Source: Chloroflexota bacterium
GTDB taxonomy: Bacteria; Chloroflexota; UBA6077
Direction of reading: 5' to 3'
NCBI GenBank assembly: GCA_021845945.1
Contig: JAJZRD010000219.1
Location: 1-6,368 of the forward strand
DNA: 6,368 nt
Shown here: piece by piece, positions 1-5,341 of the stretch
How the letters are laid out: every line of letters begins with the position of its first letter
Position numbering within the stretch: the stretch's first letter is position 1
Program-made: the position numbers and the translations under genes
The notes under the pieces: generated by a model
Told to the model about the DNA's origin: nothing
The model's input: the letters and a program-made list of their open reading frames with translations, nothing else
Databases searched by the model: none

Positions 1-110
1 CGCTTCCTGGTAGTTGGCCGATATGCGGCCTGTCAGGCCAAGAATCGGCTAAGTGCTGCTGTCGTACTAGCGAGTCTTGAGCCAATCATCGCGCGATATT
101 GCTGCTCGTC

Positions 111-356
111 TCAGGCTGATTGGGCTATGCAATTCAAATCGATGCCACCGAGCACAGGCACTTCTAGCCCCTTGCGAATCCGGAGAGCAATCCAATCACT
201 GACGACCTCGCGCAGCTCGCGCCGGCACTCCTCAAGAGTTGCTCCAGTTGCCCAAACACCTTGCAGTTCAGGGACCTCGCCATAGTATGGATTGCGATCC
301 TTTATGACTTCGTATCGAGCTCTCTCCATCGCTGTGTCGATGTACCGGGCTAGCAT
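111..356 (-). CDS. HicB-family antitoxin-like protein (orphan)
   Basis: This 81-residue protein resembles the partial RNase H-like fold of the HicB family, the antitoxins that neutralise HicA mRNA interferases. Visible family features are the N-terminal MLARYIDTAMERARYEVI strand-helix, the YYGEVPELQGVWATG core (about residues 24-38), the TLEECRRELREVVSDWI helix and a C-terminal GIDLN. There is no C-terminal helix-turn-helix or ribbon-helix-helix domain, so this is the short type. I chose the ATG at 356 because AGGAGG lies at 364-369 with 7 bases of spacing and because family homology begins there. A longer frame upstream to 488 adds residues with no family resemblance. HicA usually lies next to HicB, but the 110 bases downstream encode no HicA-like start (only an 18-codon frame), so the partner is missing or beyond the window. 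Solo HicB-like proteins are common. Family is fairly sure; activity as an antitoxin is inference. Confidence 0.82.
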   Translation of the reverse strand: MLARYIDTAMERARYEVIKDRNPYYGEVPELQGVWATGATLEECRRELREVVSDWIALRIRKGLEVPVLGGIDLNCIAQSA

Positions 357-363
357 TTTGCAT

Positions 364-369
364 CCTCCT
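364..369 (-). promoter_or_regulatory. Shine-Dalgarno site that fixes the hicB-like start
   Basis: Read on the minus strand this is AGGAGG, 7 bases before the ATG at 356. It rules out the longer upstream reading frame as the real N terminus. Confidence 0.8.
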
Positions 370-378
370 GCGAACACG

Positions 379-438
379 ACGGTCCGATCAATGGGTACGC
401 AGTGCAAGAAAGAAACCGCTTTGGAGCGTTCGGACCGT
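379..438. repeat. Perfect 9-bp inverted repeat upstream of hicB-like gene
   Basis: ACGGTCCGA at 379-387 is matched by its exact reverse complement TCGGACCGT at 430-438, with 42 bases between. Each arm contains a 7-bp near-palindrome of the form CGGNCCG, so the two arms could be two copies of one operator. They lie in the untranslated region in front of the hicB-like gene, where toxin-antitoxin proteins typically autoregulate. No convincing -35/-10 pair was found between them, so an operator role is inference. Confidence 0.45.
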
Positions 439-461
439 ACCGGGTGACTGCCGTGTCTGTG

Positions 462-699
462 ATGAACTATACCACGTTGGACGGGCAACGAGTTCGGTTT
501 TCTACGCTCCCTACCTGACCCTGTTGCCTTTGGATGCCGACCAGCGCAAGCACGACTTGCGCGAGCTGTTCAACGCACTGCGCTACCCTGTGCGAAGCGG
601 CGCCCCTGTCAGATGCTGCCCAACGATCTGCCGCCCTGGGCCGCGGTCTACCAGCAGACCCAGCGGTGGTTGGCTGCTGGCTCCTTCGAGGCCATCGTC
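462..699 (+). pseudogene. IS5-type transposase, decayed 5' fragment
   Basis: Reading three frames in turn recovers a typical N-terminal domain of an IS4/IS5-type (DUF4096-like) transposase: MNYTT-L, then TGNEFGFL, then APYLTLLPLDADQRKHDLRELFNALRY, then MLPNDLPPWAAVYQQTQRWLAAGSFEAIV. The frames are joined by an extra base near 479-480, an extra base near 505 and a missing base near 607-612, where an APWRMLP-like segment reads APVR. Only about the first 80 residues of a roughly 250-residue protein remain; the catalytic DDE part is absent. I see no terminal inverted repeats, so it is a dead fragment and not a mobile unit. Family assignment rests on the RKHDLRE and MLPNDLPPWAAVYQQTQRWL motifs. 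Confidence 0.72.
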
Positions 700-825
700 G
701 AACACTACCGCACCATCCCTCCCGCCACCATCGGGCACGTCGTCGCCGAGGGCTTCATGGATACCGCCCTGCGCCCGGTCTTCGGGCGTTACGCCCGAGG
801 GCCCGTTCCGATCGCGGGACCCGGT
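685..825 (+). pseudogene. RraA-like (HMG aldolase/regulator) N-terminal fragment
   Basis: Directly after the transposase piece, the same frame reads EHYRTIPPATIGHVVAEGFM, then DTALRPVFGRYARGPVPIAG. This resembles the first ~45 residues of RraA-family proteins (4-hydroxy-4-methyl-2-oxoglutarate aldolase / RNase E regulator-like), which begin with an 'IPTATIxD' segment, then a 'MDxxIRPL' segment, then '(V)AGPAVTVR'. Resemblance stops at about position 820, just before the AVTVR-like strand, and the frame then runs antisense into the alcohol dehydrogenase gene. The remaining ~150 residues, including the active site, are missing. The exact border with the transposase falls in a stretch reading FEAIV (685-699) that could belong to either gene. 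RraA identity is a motif-based guess. Confidence 0.45.
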
Positions 826-846
826 GGGAGACTCGTACCCAGCCTG

Positions 847-2040
847 TCAGAAGGCCTCCAGATACAGGCCGACGATCTCCTCGACGGAGGGGACCCTGGG
901 GTTGTTGGCCGGACTGCCGCTGGCCAGGGCGTCGGCAGCCATCTTGGGCGCTGCCTCTTCCAGCGCCTTTCGTTCGATCCCGTAGCTCCCCAGGGTCGGG
1001 ATCTTCAGGGTCCGGCAGAGGGCCCTGACGGCCTCCATTCCCTGCCGGGCGGCGGTGAGATCGTCCACTCCCTCCACCTCCACCCCCAGGGCCTGGGCCA
1101 CGTCCCGGTAGCGGCGGGGGGCCGCCGCCATGCTGTAGGCCATCACCGTGGGGAGCAGCATGGAGTTGGAGGCGCCGTGCCGCACGCCGAAGACCACCCC
1201 CAGCGGTCGCGCCATCCCATGGACCAGGGCAACCGACGCGTTGCAGAAGGCGATGCCCGCCTCCAGCGCCCCGAGGGCCGCGGCCGTTCGAGCCGGTCGG
1301 TCGTAGGGATCGGCGAAAGCCCGGGGCAGGGACCACACCAGCCGCCGGAGGGCCGACAGCGCCAGGCTGTCCGACAGGGGGTTCGCCTTCCGGCTGACGT
1401 AGGCCTCCATGGCGTGGGTGATGGCGTCCACACCCGGGCAGGCGGTCACCTCCGGTGGTGTGGTGACCGTCAGCGAGGGGTCGACGACGGCTGCGGTGGG
1501 GATCATCTTGCGGTCGGTGATCAGCAGCTTCGCGTGGGTCTCCGGGTCGGTGATGACGGTGAAGCGGGTGACCTCGCTGCCGGTGCCGGCCGTCGTCGGA
1601 ACGGCCACCAGGGGAACGCCGTGCCGCGGAAAGCGGTTCGCCCCGAAGTAGTCCGAGAGGTGGCCCCCGTTGGTCGCCAGCATCGATACCCCTTTGGCGG
1701 TATCGATCACGGCGCCGCCGCCGATAGCCACGATGCCATCGGCTCCCGACGCCCTGAAGGCGGCGAGGCCGCCCTCCACCTCCCGAGTGGTGGGCTCGAA
1801 GGGGATGCCGTCGAAGGAACCGGCGAAGCGAACGGAAGTCGAGACTGCCTCCAGGGCGCCGGCCACCGGTCCCAGCTTGCCGACGATCGGATCGGTCATC
1901 AGCAGAGGGCGCTCGATGCCCGCCTCCTTCAAGACCTCCGGAAGCGTCCCGCGAAGGACCTCCCAACCGAACTTGATGACCGAGGGCGTGCGGAATTCGG
2001 CCGTGCCAAAGTAGCTGAGTTGCTGCTCTTCCCCTGCCAT
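847..2040 (-). CDS. Iron-containing alcohol dehydrogenase
   Basis: This 397-residue protein has the full length and order of a group III, metal-dependent NAD(P)-linked alcohol dehydrogenase, a cytoplasmic enzyme interconverting alcohols and aldehydes. The N-terminal dinucleotide-binding domain has the GGGAVIDTAKG loop (residues 107-117) and PTTAGTGSEVT (148-158). The C-terminal helical domain carries all four expected metal ligands: D205 and H209 in GVDAITHAMEAY, H274 in LVHGMARPLG and H288 in GVRHGASNSMLLP. I chose the ATG at 2040 because GGGAGG stands about 5 bases upstream and the family N terminus (FRTPSVIKFG) follows within 20 residues; the open frame continues to 2349 but overlaps the divergent transporter. 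Substrate cannot be read from sequence. The gene is divergent from the transporter at 2219 and converges on the remnants at 462-825. Confidence 0.93.
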   Translation of the reverse strand: MAGEEQQLSYFGTAEFRTPSVIKFGWEVLRGTLPEVLKEAGIERPLLMTDPIVGKLGPVAGALEAVSTSVRFAGSFDGIPFEPTTREVEGGLAAFRASGADGIVAIGGGAVIDTAKGVSMLATNGGHLSDYFGANRFPRHGVPLVAVPTTAGTGSEVTRFTVITDPETHAKLLITDRKMIPTAAVVDPSLTVTTPPEVTACPGVDAITHAMEAYVSRKANPLSDSLALSALRRLVWSLPRAFADPYDRPARTAAALGALEAGIAFCNASVALVHGMARPLGVVFGVRHGASNSMLLPTVMAYSMAAAPRRYRDVAQALGVEVEGVDDLTAARQGMEAVRALCRTLKIPTLGSYGIERKALEEAAPKMAADALASGSPANNPRVPSVEEIVGLYLEAF

Positions 2041-2045
2041 CCTAT

Positions 2046-2051
2046 CCTCCC
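2046..2051 (-). promoter_or_regulatory. Shine-Dalgarno site for the alcohol dehydrogenase
   Basis: On the minus strand GGGAGG sits 5 bases before the ATG at 2040. It supports that start over the longer open frame that runs on to 2349. Confidence 0.65.
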
Positions 2052-2099
2052 TCTCTCTTCCGGTCGCCCAAGCGGTGGTCCGCCACCACGGCACCCCCC

Positions 2100-2129
2100 A
2101 TTCTACGGACCTGAGCGTGGCTCTGTAAA
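2100..2129 (-). promoter_or_regulatory. Sigma-70-like promoter for the alcohol dehydrogenase
   Basis: On the minus strand TTTACA (2129-2124, five of six bases of TTGACA) is followed after 18 bases by TAGAAT (2105-2100, five of six bases of TATAAT). Transcription would begin near 2093, giving an untranslated leader of about 50 bases. The leader contains a short GGTGG-TCCG-CCACC hairpin (2074-2087, plus-strand reading). This is an AT-rich spot in a GC-rich gap, which makes the match more credible. Confidence 0.5.
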
Positions 2130-2218
2130 CGCGATGCCGAGCCGCCAGGAGACTGAGTCTCTTCCCACGCCCTGGGCTCCCCTGGTATGGTGGTGGCTGT
2201 GGGAGGGACACCGAGCCG

Positions 2219-3442
2219 ATGGCCGACCATCCGTGCGCTCCGGGACCTGGAGTTGGCCGTTCCTCGCAGCCCTGGACCCTGGTCCTGGCGCTGTTCCTCG
2301 TCACCTCCGTCGTCGAGGCCATAGGCATCAGCCAGGTCTTCGCCTTCATGCCCCTCTACCTCCGGGAGATGGGGCTACCCGAGTCGCAGATCCCCCGCTG
2401 GGCCGGCACCATCAGCGCCCTGGTCTTCGTCTTCGGCCTGCCCCTGGTGCCGCTGTGGGGTGTCTGGGCCGACAAGTACAGCCGGAAGGTCGTCATTCTC
2501 CGCAGCGCCCTGGTGGAAGCGGTGGTGTTCACCTTCGTAGCCCTGAGCCGCGAGCCCTGGCAGCTGGCGGCGAGCATGCTGCTCTCGGGTTTTACCCTGG
2601 GGAACAGCGGGGTGATGTTGGCGGCGCTGCGAGACGTGACGCCCCCGCGGCGGCTGGGCACCGCCATCGCCCTCTTCGGCGCCACCTGGCCGGTGGGCTC
2701 GGCCGTGGGGCCCGCCCTGGGCGGGCTGCTGGTGGACGGCCTCCACACCCCCGTCTCCTACGTGTACTTCCTGGCCGCCCTGCTCTCGGCGGCCAGCGCC
2801 GCGCTGCTGGCGGTTGGGTTCCACGAGGTGCGACCCGAGAGGACCCCGTCCGGTCCCGTGCTGCAGCTGGCCTACGGCGCTGTCCGAGGCATCTTCACCG
2901 AGCCGGCGACTCGGCGGCTCTTCGCCATCTTCGGGGTGGGCCTTCTGGGCACCCAGATGTCCCGCCCCTTCCTCCCGATACTGGTGGGGCAGGTGAGCGG
3001 CGCTCAGGAGGGTCTGGCCAGCGATATCGCCCTGGTGGTGGGGACGGCCGCGCTGGTGGGGGGGCTGATCTCCCCCCTGGCGGGCGCCGTGGGGGACCGG
3101 GTGGGGTTCCGCCCCGTGCTGGTCCTCGCCCTGGCGGCATCGGGGCTGGCCGTCGCGATGATGCCCCTGGCCCCCGGCGTGCCGTGGCTGGCCGGGATCA
3201 ACGCCCTGCTGTCGGTCCTCAGCACGGCGGTGAGCGCCATGATCTTCGGCCTGCTGGCCGTGGAGGTTCCGCCCGAGCGGCGCTCCGCGACCCTCAACCT
3301 GGTCTATCTGCCCCTGTACCTGGCCGGGATAGTGGGCCCGGCTATCGGCGCAGCGGTGGTGGGCGTCGGGCTCTCTTCGGTCTTCCTGCTGGGAGGCCTG
3401 ATCTTGATCCTCGCTGCGGTTCTGGCCGCGGCCAAAGCCTAG
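2219..3442 (+). CDS. Major facilitator superfamily transporter, multidrug efflux-like
   Basis: This 407-residue protein has about twelve hydrophobic segments, near residues 20-42, 64-82, 91-110, 115-135, 145-170, 180-202, 233-256, 268-288, 298-316, 321-345, 358-382 and 385-405, with a polar central loop at 203-232. Between helices 2 and 3 it has the superfamily motif A as GVWADKYSRK (81-90). A second, weaker copy, GAVGDRVGFR, lies at 289-298 in the second half, and a motif C-like VGPALGG at 163-169. This suggests a proton-driven efflux permease of the MdtG/drug:H+ antiporter kind in the inner membrane; the substrate is unknown. The ATG at 2219 follows GGGAGGG (2201-2207) with a rather long 11-base spacing. 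Only a poor promoter candidate (TATGGT at 2186-2191) was found. It is divergent from the alcohol dehydrogenase across 178 bases and may share its control region. Confidence 0.88.
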   Translation: MADHPCAPGPGVGRSSQPWTLVLALFLVTSVVEAIGISQVFAFMPLYLREMGLPESQIPRWAGTISALVFVFGLPLVPLWGVWADKYSRKVVILRSALVEAVVFTFVALSREPWQLAASMLLSGFTLGNSGVMLAALRDVTPPRRLGTAIALFGATWPVGSAVGPALGGLLVDGLHTPVSYVYFLAALLSAASAALLAVGFHEVRPERTPSGPVLQLAYGAVRGIFTEPATRRLFAIFGVGLLGTQMSRPFLPILVGQVSGAQEGLASDIALVVGTAALVGGLISPLAGAVGDRVGFRPVLVLALAASGLAVAMMPLAPGVPWLAGINALLSVLSTAVSAMIFGLLAVEVPPERRSATLNLVYLPLYLAGIVGPAIGAAVVGVGLSSVFLLGGLILILAAVLAAAKA

Positions 3443-3503
3443 CCGCCGCTACATTGGCTCTGATACGTGGGGCACGGGGCGCGAGCGAGCACAACGCCCT
3501 GCC

Positions 3504-4370
3504 CTACATCTCGAAATCATCGTGGCGGAGCACTGGCGTCTCCTCGGCCGGCGGCTTCTCGCCGTAGGGGAGTGGCTCGCCCGAGGCTGGATCCACCACC
3601 TCGGGAAGGAAGTGGTCCTCGTAGACGTGCATGCCGCAGCGCAGGGTGCATTCCGCGGAGACCCCCGGACCGATCACCTCGCTCAGTCCGTAGCTTTCCA
3701 GCGCCATGATCCCCAGCTTGGACTCGATCTCGTCCCTCATCCTCTCTGACCAGGGCTCCGCCCCGAAGAAGCCGACTCGCAGGCGAGATTCCCGGAGCTC
3801 TACCCCCATCTCCAGCGCCGTCTCGGCCAGGTAGAGGGCGTAGGATAGAGTGCAGCAGAGCACCGTGCTGCACAGATCCTGGATCAGCAGGATCTGCCGC
3901 TTGGTGTGGCAGCTGGAAGCAGGTATCAGGGCTGCGCCGATCCGCTCCGCCCCATGGTGGAACCCCAGGCCCCCCGTGAAGAGCCCGTAGGTGAAGGCTA
4001 CGTGCACCACGTCGGAGCTGTCTGCCCCTCCGGAGGTCAGCGTTCGGGCCATCGTGTTGGTCCACAGCTCTAGATCGGCCTGGCTGTATAGGGCCATGAT
4101 CGGCTTGCCGGTGGTGCCACCCGAGACGTGGATCCGCGCGAGCTGCTCCTCCGGCACGGCCAGGAGGCCGAAGGGGTAGTTGTCCCGAAGATCGGCCTTG
4201 GTGGTAAAGGGTAGCCTGGTCAGATCGCTCAGCGACCTGATGCCGTCCGGGGTGAGAGCTCGCGTAACGAAGTGCGATAAAATGGTACAGTTTTGTAAAC
4301 CTATTGGACTGTGTCCTGGAGACGCCGCAGCTGAAGTCTCTGCTCGATGAGACGGAGTACAGTATGAGAC
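3504..4370 (-). pseudogene. paaK: Phenylacetate-CoA ligase-like gene, truncated and frameshifted
   Basis: When whole, this ~430-residue adenylate-forming enzyme makes phenylacetyl-CoA (or a related aryl-CoA) from the acid, ATP and CoA. The main open frame retains LPFTTKADLRDNYPFGL, the P-loop HVSGGTTGKP (usually SSGTTGKP), FTYGLFTGGLGFHHGAERIG, LRVGFFGAEPWSERMRDEIE and ESYGLSEVIGPGV, so the AMP-binding core is clear. The gene is broken in three ways. The true N terminus lies in another frame (RLQLRRLQDTVQ, stop, VYKTVPFYRTSLRE) and rejoins at ALTPDGIRSLSDL through a one-base loss near 4259. TAG at 4303-4301 interrupts it. Family resemblance ends after GEPLPYGE (about 3558), replaced by ~18 unrelated residues, so the whole C-terminal domain is missing. 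A conserved CTPSYAL also reads CTLSYAL. An in-frame start at 4460 exists but its first ~67 residues resemble nothing in the family. Confidence 0.85.
4301..4303 (-). other. Nonsense codon inside the paaK-like remnant
   Basis: TAG on the minus strand sits between RLQLRRLQDTVQ and VYKTVPFYR, two pieces of the conserved ligase N terminus that are otherwise in one frame. A single substitution from AAG or CAG would explain it. Confidence 0.65.
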
Positions 4371-4373
4371 CGT

Positions 4374-4405
4374 CTCGCCCTTCCCCTTGGGACGTGAGGG
4401 GCGAG
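4374..4405. repeat. GC-rich hairpin repeat, diverged copy
   Basis: CTCGCCC (4374-4380) pairs with GGGCGAG (4399-4405) around an 18-base loop. The segment aligns by eye, in the same orientation, with the repeat at 5058-5092: both run CTC-C-C-T-CCC-T-GGGA and end in GTGAGGG-C. It lies between the paaK-like 5' end and the iorA-like start. A second possible stem, GAGACGG (4349-4355) with CCGTCTC (4370-4376), shares three bases with it, so the two are mutually exclusive. Confidence 0.5.
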
Positions 4406-4425
4406 GCAACGCCCGGGTAGGGGGC

Positions 4426-5055
4426 ATGGGAGAGAAAACAAAAAGTGGCAACGAGGCCATCGCCCTGGGTGCCTACCACGCGGGGGTCGCCGTCGCCGCG
4501 GCCTACCCCGGCACGCCTTCTCCCTGAGCGAGCAGTTCGATACCCCCGTGCTGCTTCGCACCACAACCAGGATCTCGCACTGCAAGTCCGTGGTGGAATA
4601 CGACGACAGCATAGTCCCCACCCGGGTCAAGGCCTCCTTCCTCCGACAGCCCGACAAGTTCGTGATGATCCCCGCCCATGCCAAACGGCGCCGCCCGGTG
4701 GTGGAGGAGAGGATAGCCAGGCTGGCGGAGTACGCAGAGAGCTTCCCCTACAACCGGATGGAGCTGCGGGACCGCCGGGTCGGTGTCATCACCTCCAGCG
4801 TCGCCTACCAGTACGCTCGGGAGGTGATGCCCGAGGCCTCCTTCCTCAAGCTGGGCATGGGCTACCCCCTTCCGGCCCGCATGATTCGGGAGTTTGCCTC
4901 GGAGGTGGAGCGGCTGTTGGTGGTGGAGGAGCTGGATCCCTTCCTGGAGGAGATGGTGAAGTCCATGGGCCTCCAGGTGGAGGGCAAGCGGTACTTCCCG
5001 CCGGTGGGCGAGTTCTCCCTGGAGCAGGTGGAGGCGGGCTTCCAGAAGGCCGGAC
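4426..5055 (+). pseudogene. iorA: Indolepyruvate ferredoxin oxidoreductase alpha subunit, decayed
   Basis: IOR oxidises arylpyruvates from aromatic amino acids to aryl-CoA, using thiamine diphosphate and reducing ferredoxin. An ATG at 4426 after GGGGG starts a frame reading GNEAIALGAYHAGVAVAAAY then PGTP, the typical IorA N terminus, but it stops at TGA 4525. In the +2 frame the sequence continues as AFSLSEQFDTPVLLRTTTRI, then SHCKSVVEYDD, PAHAKRRRPVVEERIARL, RDRRVGVITSSVAYQYAREV and LLVVEELDPFLEEMVKSMG. These belong to the end of the first domain and the middle domain of IorA. Roughly 120 residues of the pyrimidine-binding domain are therefore deleted, with a frame change. The thiamine-diphosphate domain and C-terminal ferredoxin domain are missing after QVEAGFQKAGL (about 5055), out of a usual 600-650 residues. 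No iorB follows. A GTG at 4548 could start a 227-residue product, but it could not be a working alpha subunit. Confidence 0.85.
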
Positions 5056-5057
5056 TG

Positions 5058-5092
5058 CTCCCTCTCCCTCTGGGAGAGGGTCGGGGTGAGGG
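5058..5092. repeat. GC-rich palindromic dispersed repeat
   Basis: CCCTCTCCC (5060-5068) and GGGAGAGGG (5072-5080) form a perfect 9-bp stem with a three-base loop TCT, followed by TCGGGGTGAGGGC. In the plus frame it translates as PLPLGEGRGEG, a peptide string often seen in GC-rich genomes where this kind of dispersed repeat runs into genes. It marks exactly where iorA resemblance ends. As a hairpin it could also slow transcription, but no T-run follows. Confidence 0.65.
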
Positions 5093-5099
5093 CTGCACC

Positions 5100-5242
5100 G
5101 ATACCGGCGTACGTCTGGCGGCAGGGTACGAGCCCCGCTGCGTGGAAAGCTGCCCGAAGAAGGCCCTCTCCCTGTCGCCCCAGTCGACCGTGGTCGGTCG
5201 CTCCCGGAAGAAGGCGGCGGAGCACTGCTGAAGGAGTCTTAG
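5100..5242 (+). pseudogene. 4Fe-4S ferredoxin-like protein, C-terminal fragment
   Basis: After the palindromic repeat the same frame reads GYEPRCVESCPKKALSLSPQ and ends RSRKKAAEHC at a TGA (5229-5231). CVESCP is the last half of a ferredoxin cluster motif (CxxxCP). The EPRCVxxCPxxALSL context resembles the end of DmsB/CooF-like or aldehyde:ferredoxin-oxidoreductase-associated 4Fe-4S proteins. The preceding CxxC that should complete the cluster is not there. Shifting one base near 5221 turns the tail into AE-x-LLKES followed by TAG at 5240-5242, a more natural ending, so a single-base loss is likely. This piece is probably from a different gene than iorA, because IorA's own C-terminal clusters have CxxCxxC arrangements. 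The parent family is uncertain. Confidence 0.5.
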
Positions 5243-5341
5243 CAGGCTCCCGCCGACCCACCACCAGCTCCCGAGCGGCTGTCGGCGCTTCGTCGTCGCG
5301 CACTCTGGCATTGGGCGGCGGTTCTCAGTAGGTAGCCGGCC

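Noticed and set aside
1..110. Possible hicA toxin after the hicB-like gene
   Set aside because: All three minus frames were read; none gives a HicA-like start with its GSHH-type motif. Only an 18-codon frame is present.
782..798. TCGGGCG-TTA-CGCCCGA hairpin as terminator for the alcohol dehydrogenase
   Set aside because: It is a perfect 7-bp stem about 50 bases past the stop, but no T-run follows on the minus strand and it lies within the RraA-like coding remnant. Coincidence is as likely.
755..1966. 403-codon minus-strand frame overlapping the alcohol dehydrogenase
   Set aside because: It is a frame shadow of the dehydrogenase, with repetitive Gly/Arg/Pro composition and no family motif.
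2041..2349. 103-residue N-terminal extension of the alcohol dehydrogenase
   Set aside because: It has no family resemblance and overlaps the divergent transporter. The start at 2040 has a ribosome site and a promoter upstream.
613..3567. Very long plus-strand open frame of 984 codons
   Set aside because: Apart from the first ~70 residues (transposase and RraA-like pieces) it is antisense to the alcohol dehydrogenase and out of frame with the transporter. Its composition is G/R/P-rich, typical of a GC-rich shadow frame.
4276..4284. AT-rich GATAAAATG as a promoter -10 or start of a 22-codon peptide
   Set aside because: No -35 element lies at the right distance, and the segment is explained as the paaK-like N terminus (VPFYR) read on the other strand.
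3504..4460. Complete 318-residue ligase gene
   Set aside because: The first 67 residues are foreign, the real N terminus is in another frame with a stop, and the C-terminal domain is missing, so it is annotated as a pseudogene.
5252..5286. GCCGAC/GTCGGC stem between the convergent ferredoxin remnant and methyltransferase
   Set aside because: Only six base pairs with a loop of over 20 bases and no T-run, so not convincing as a terminator.
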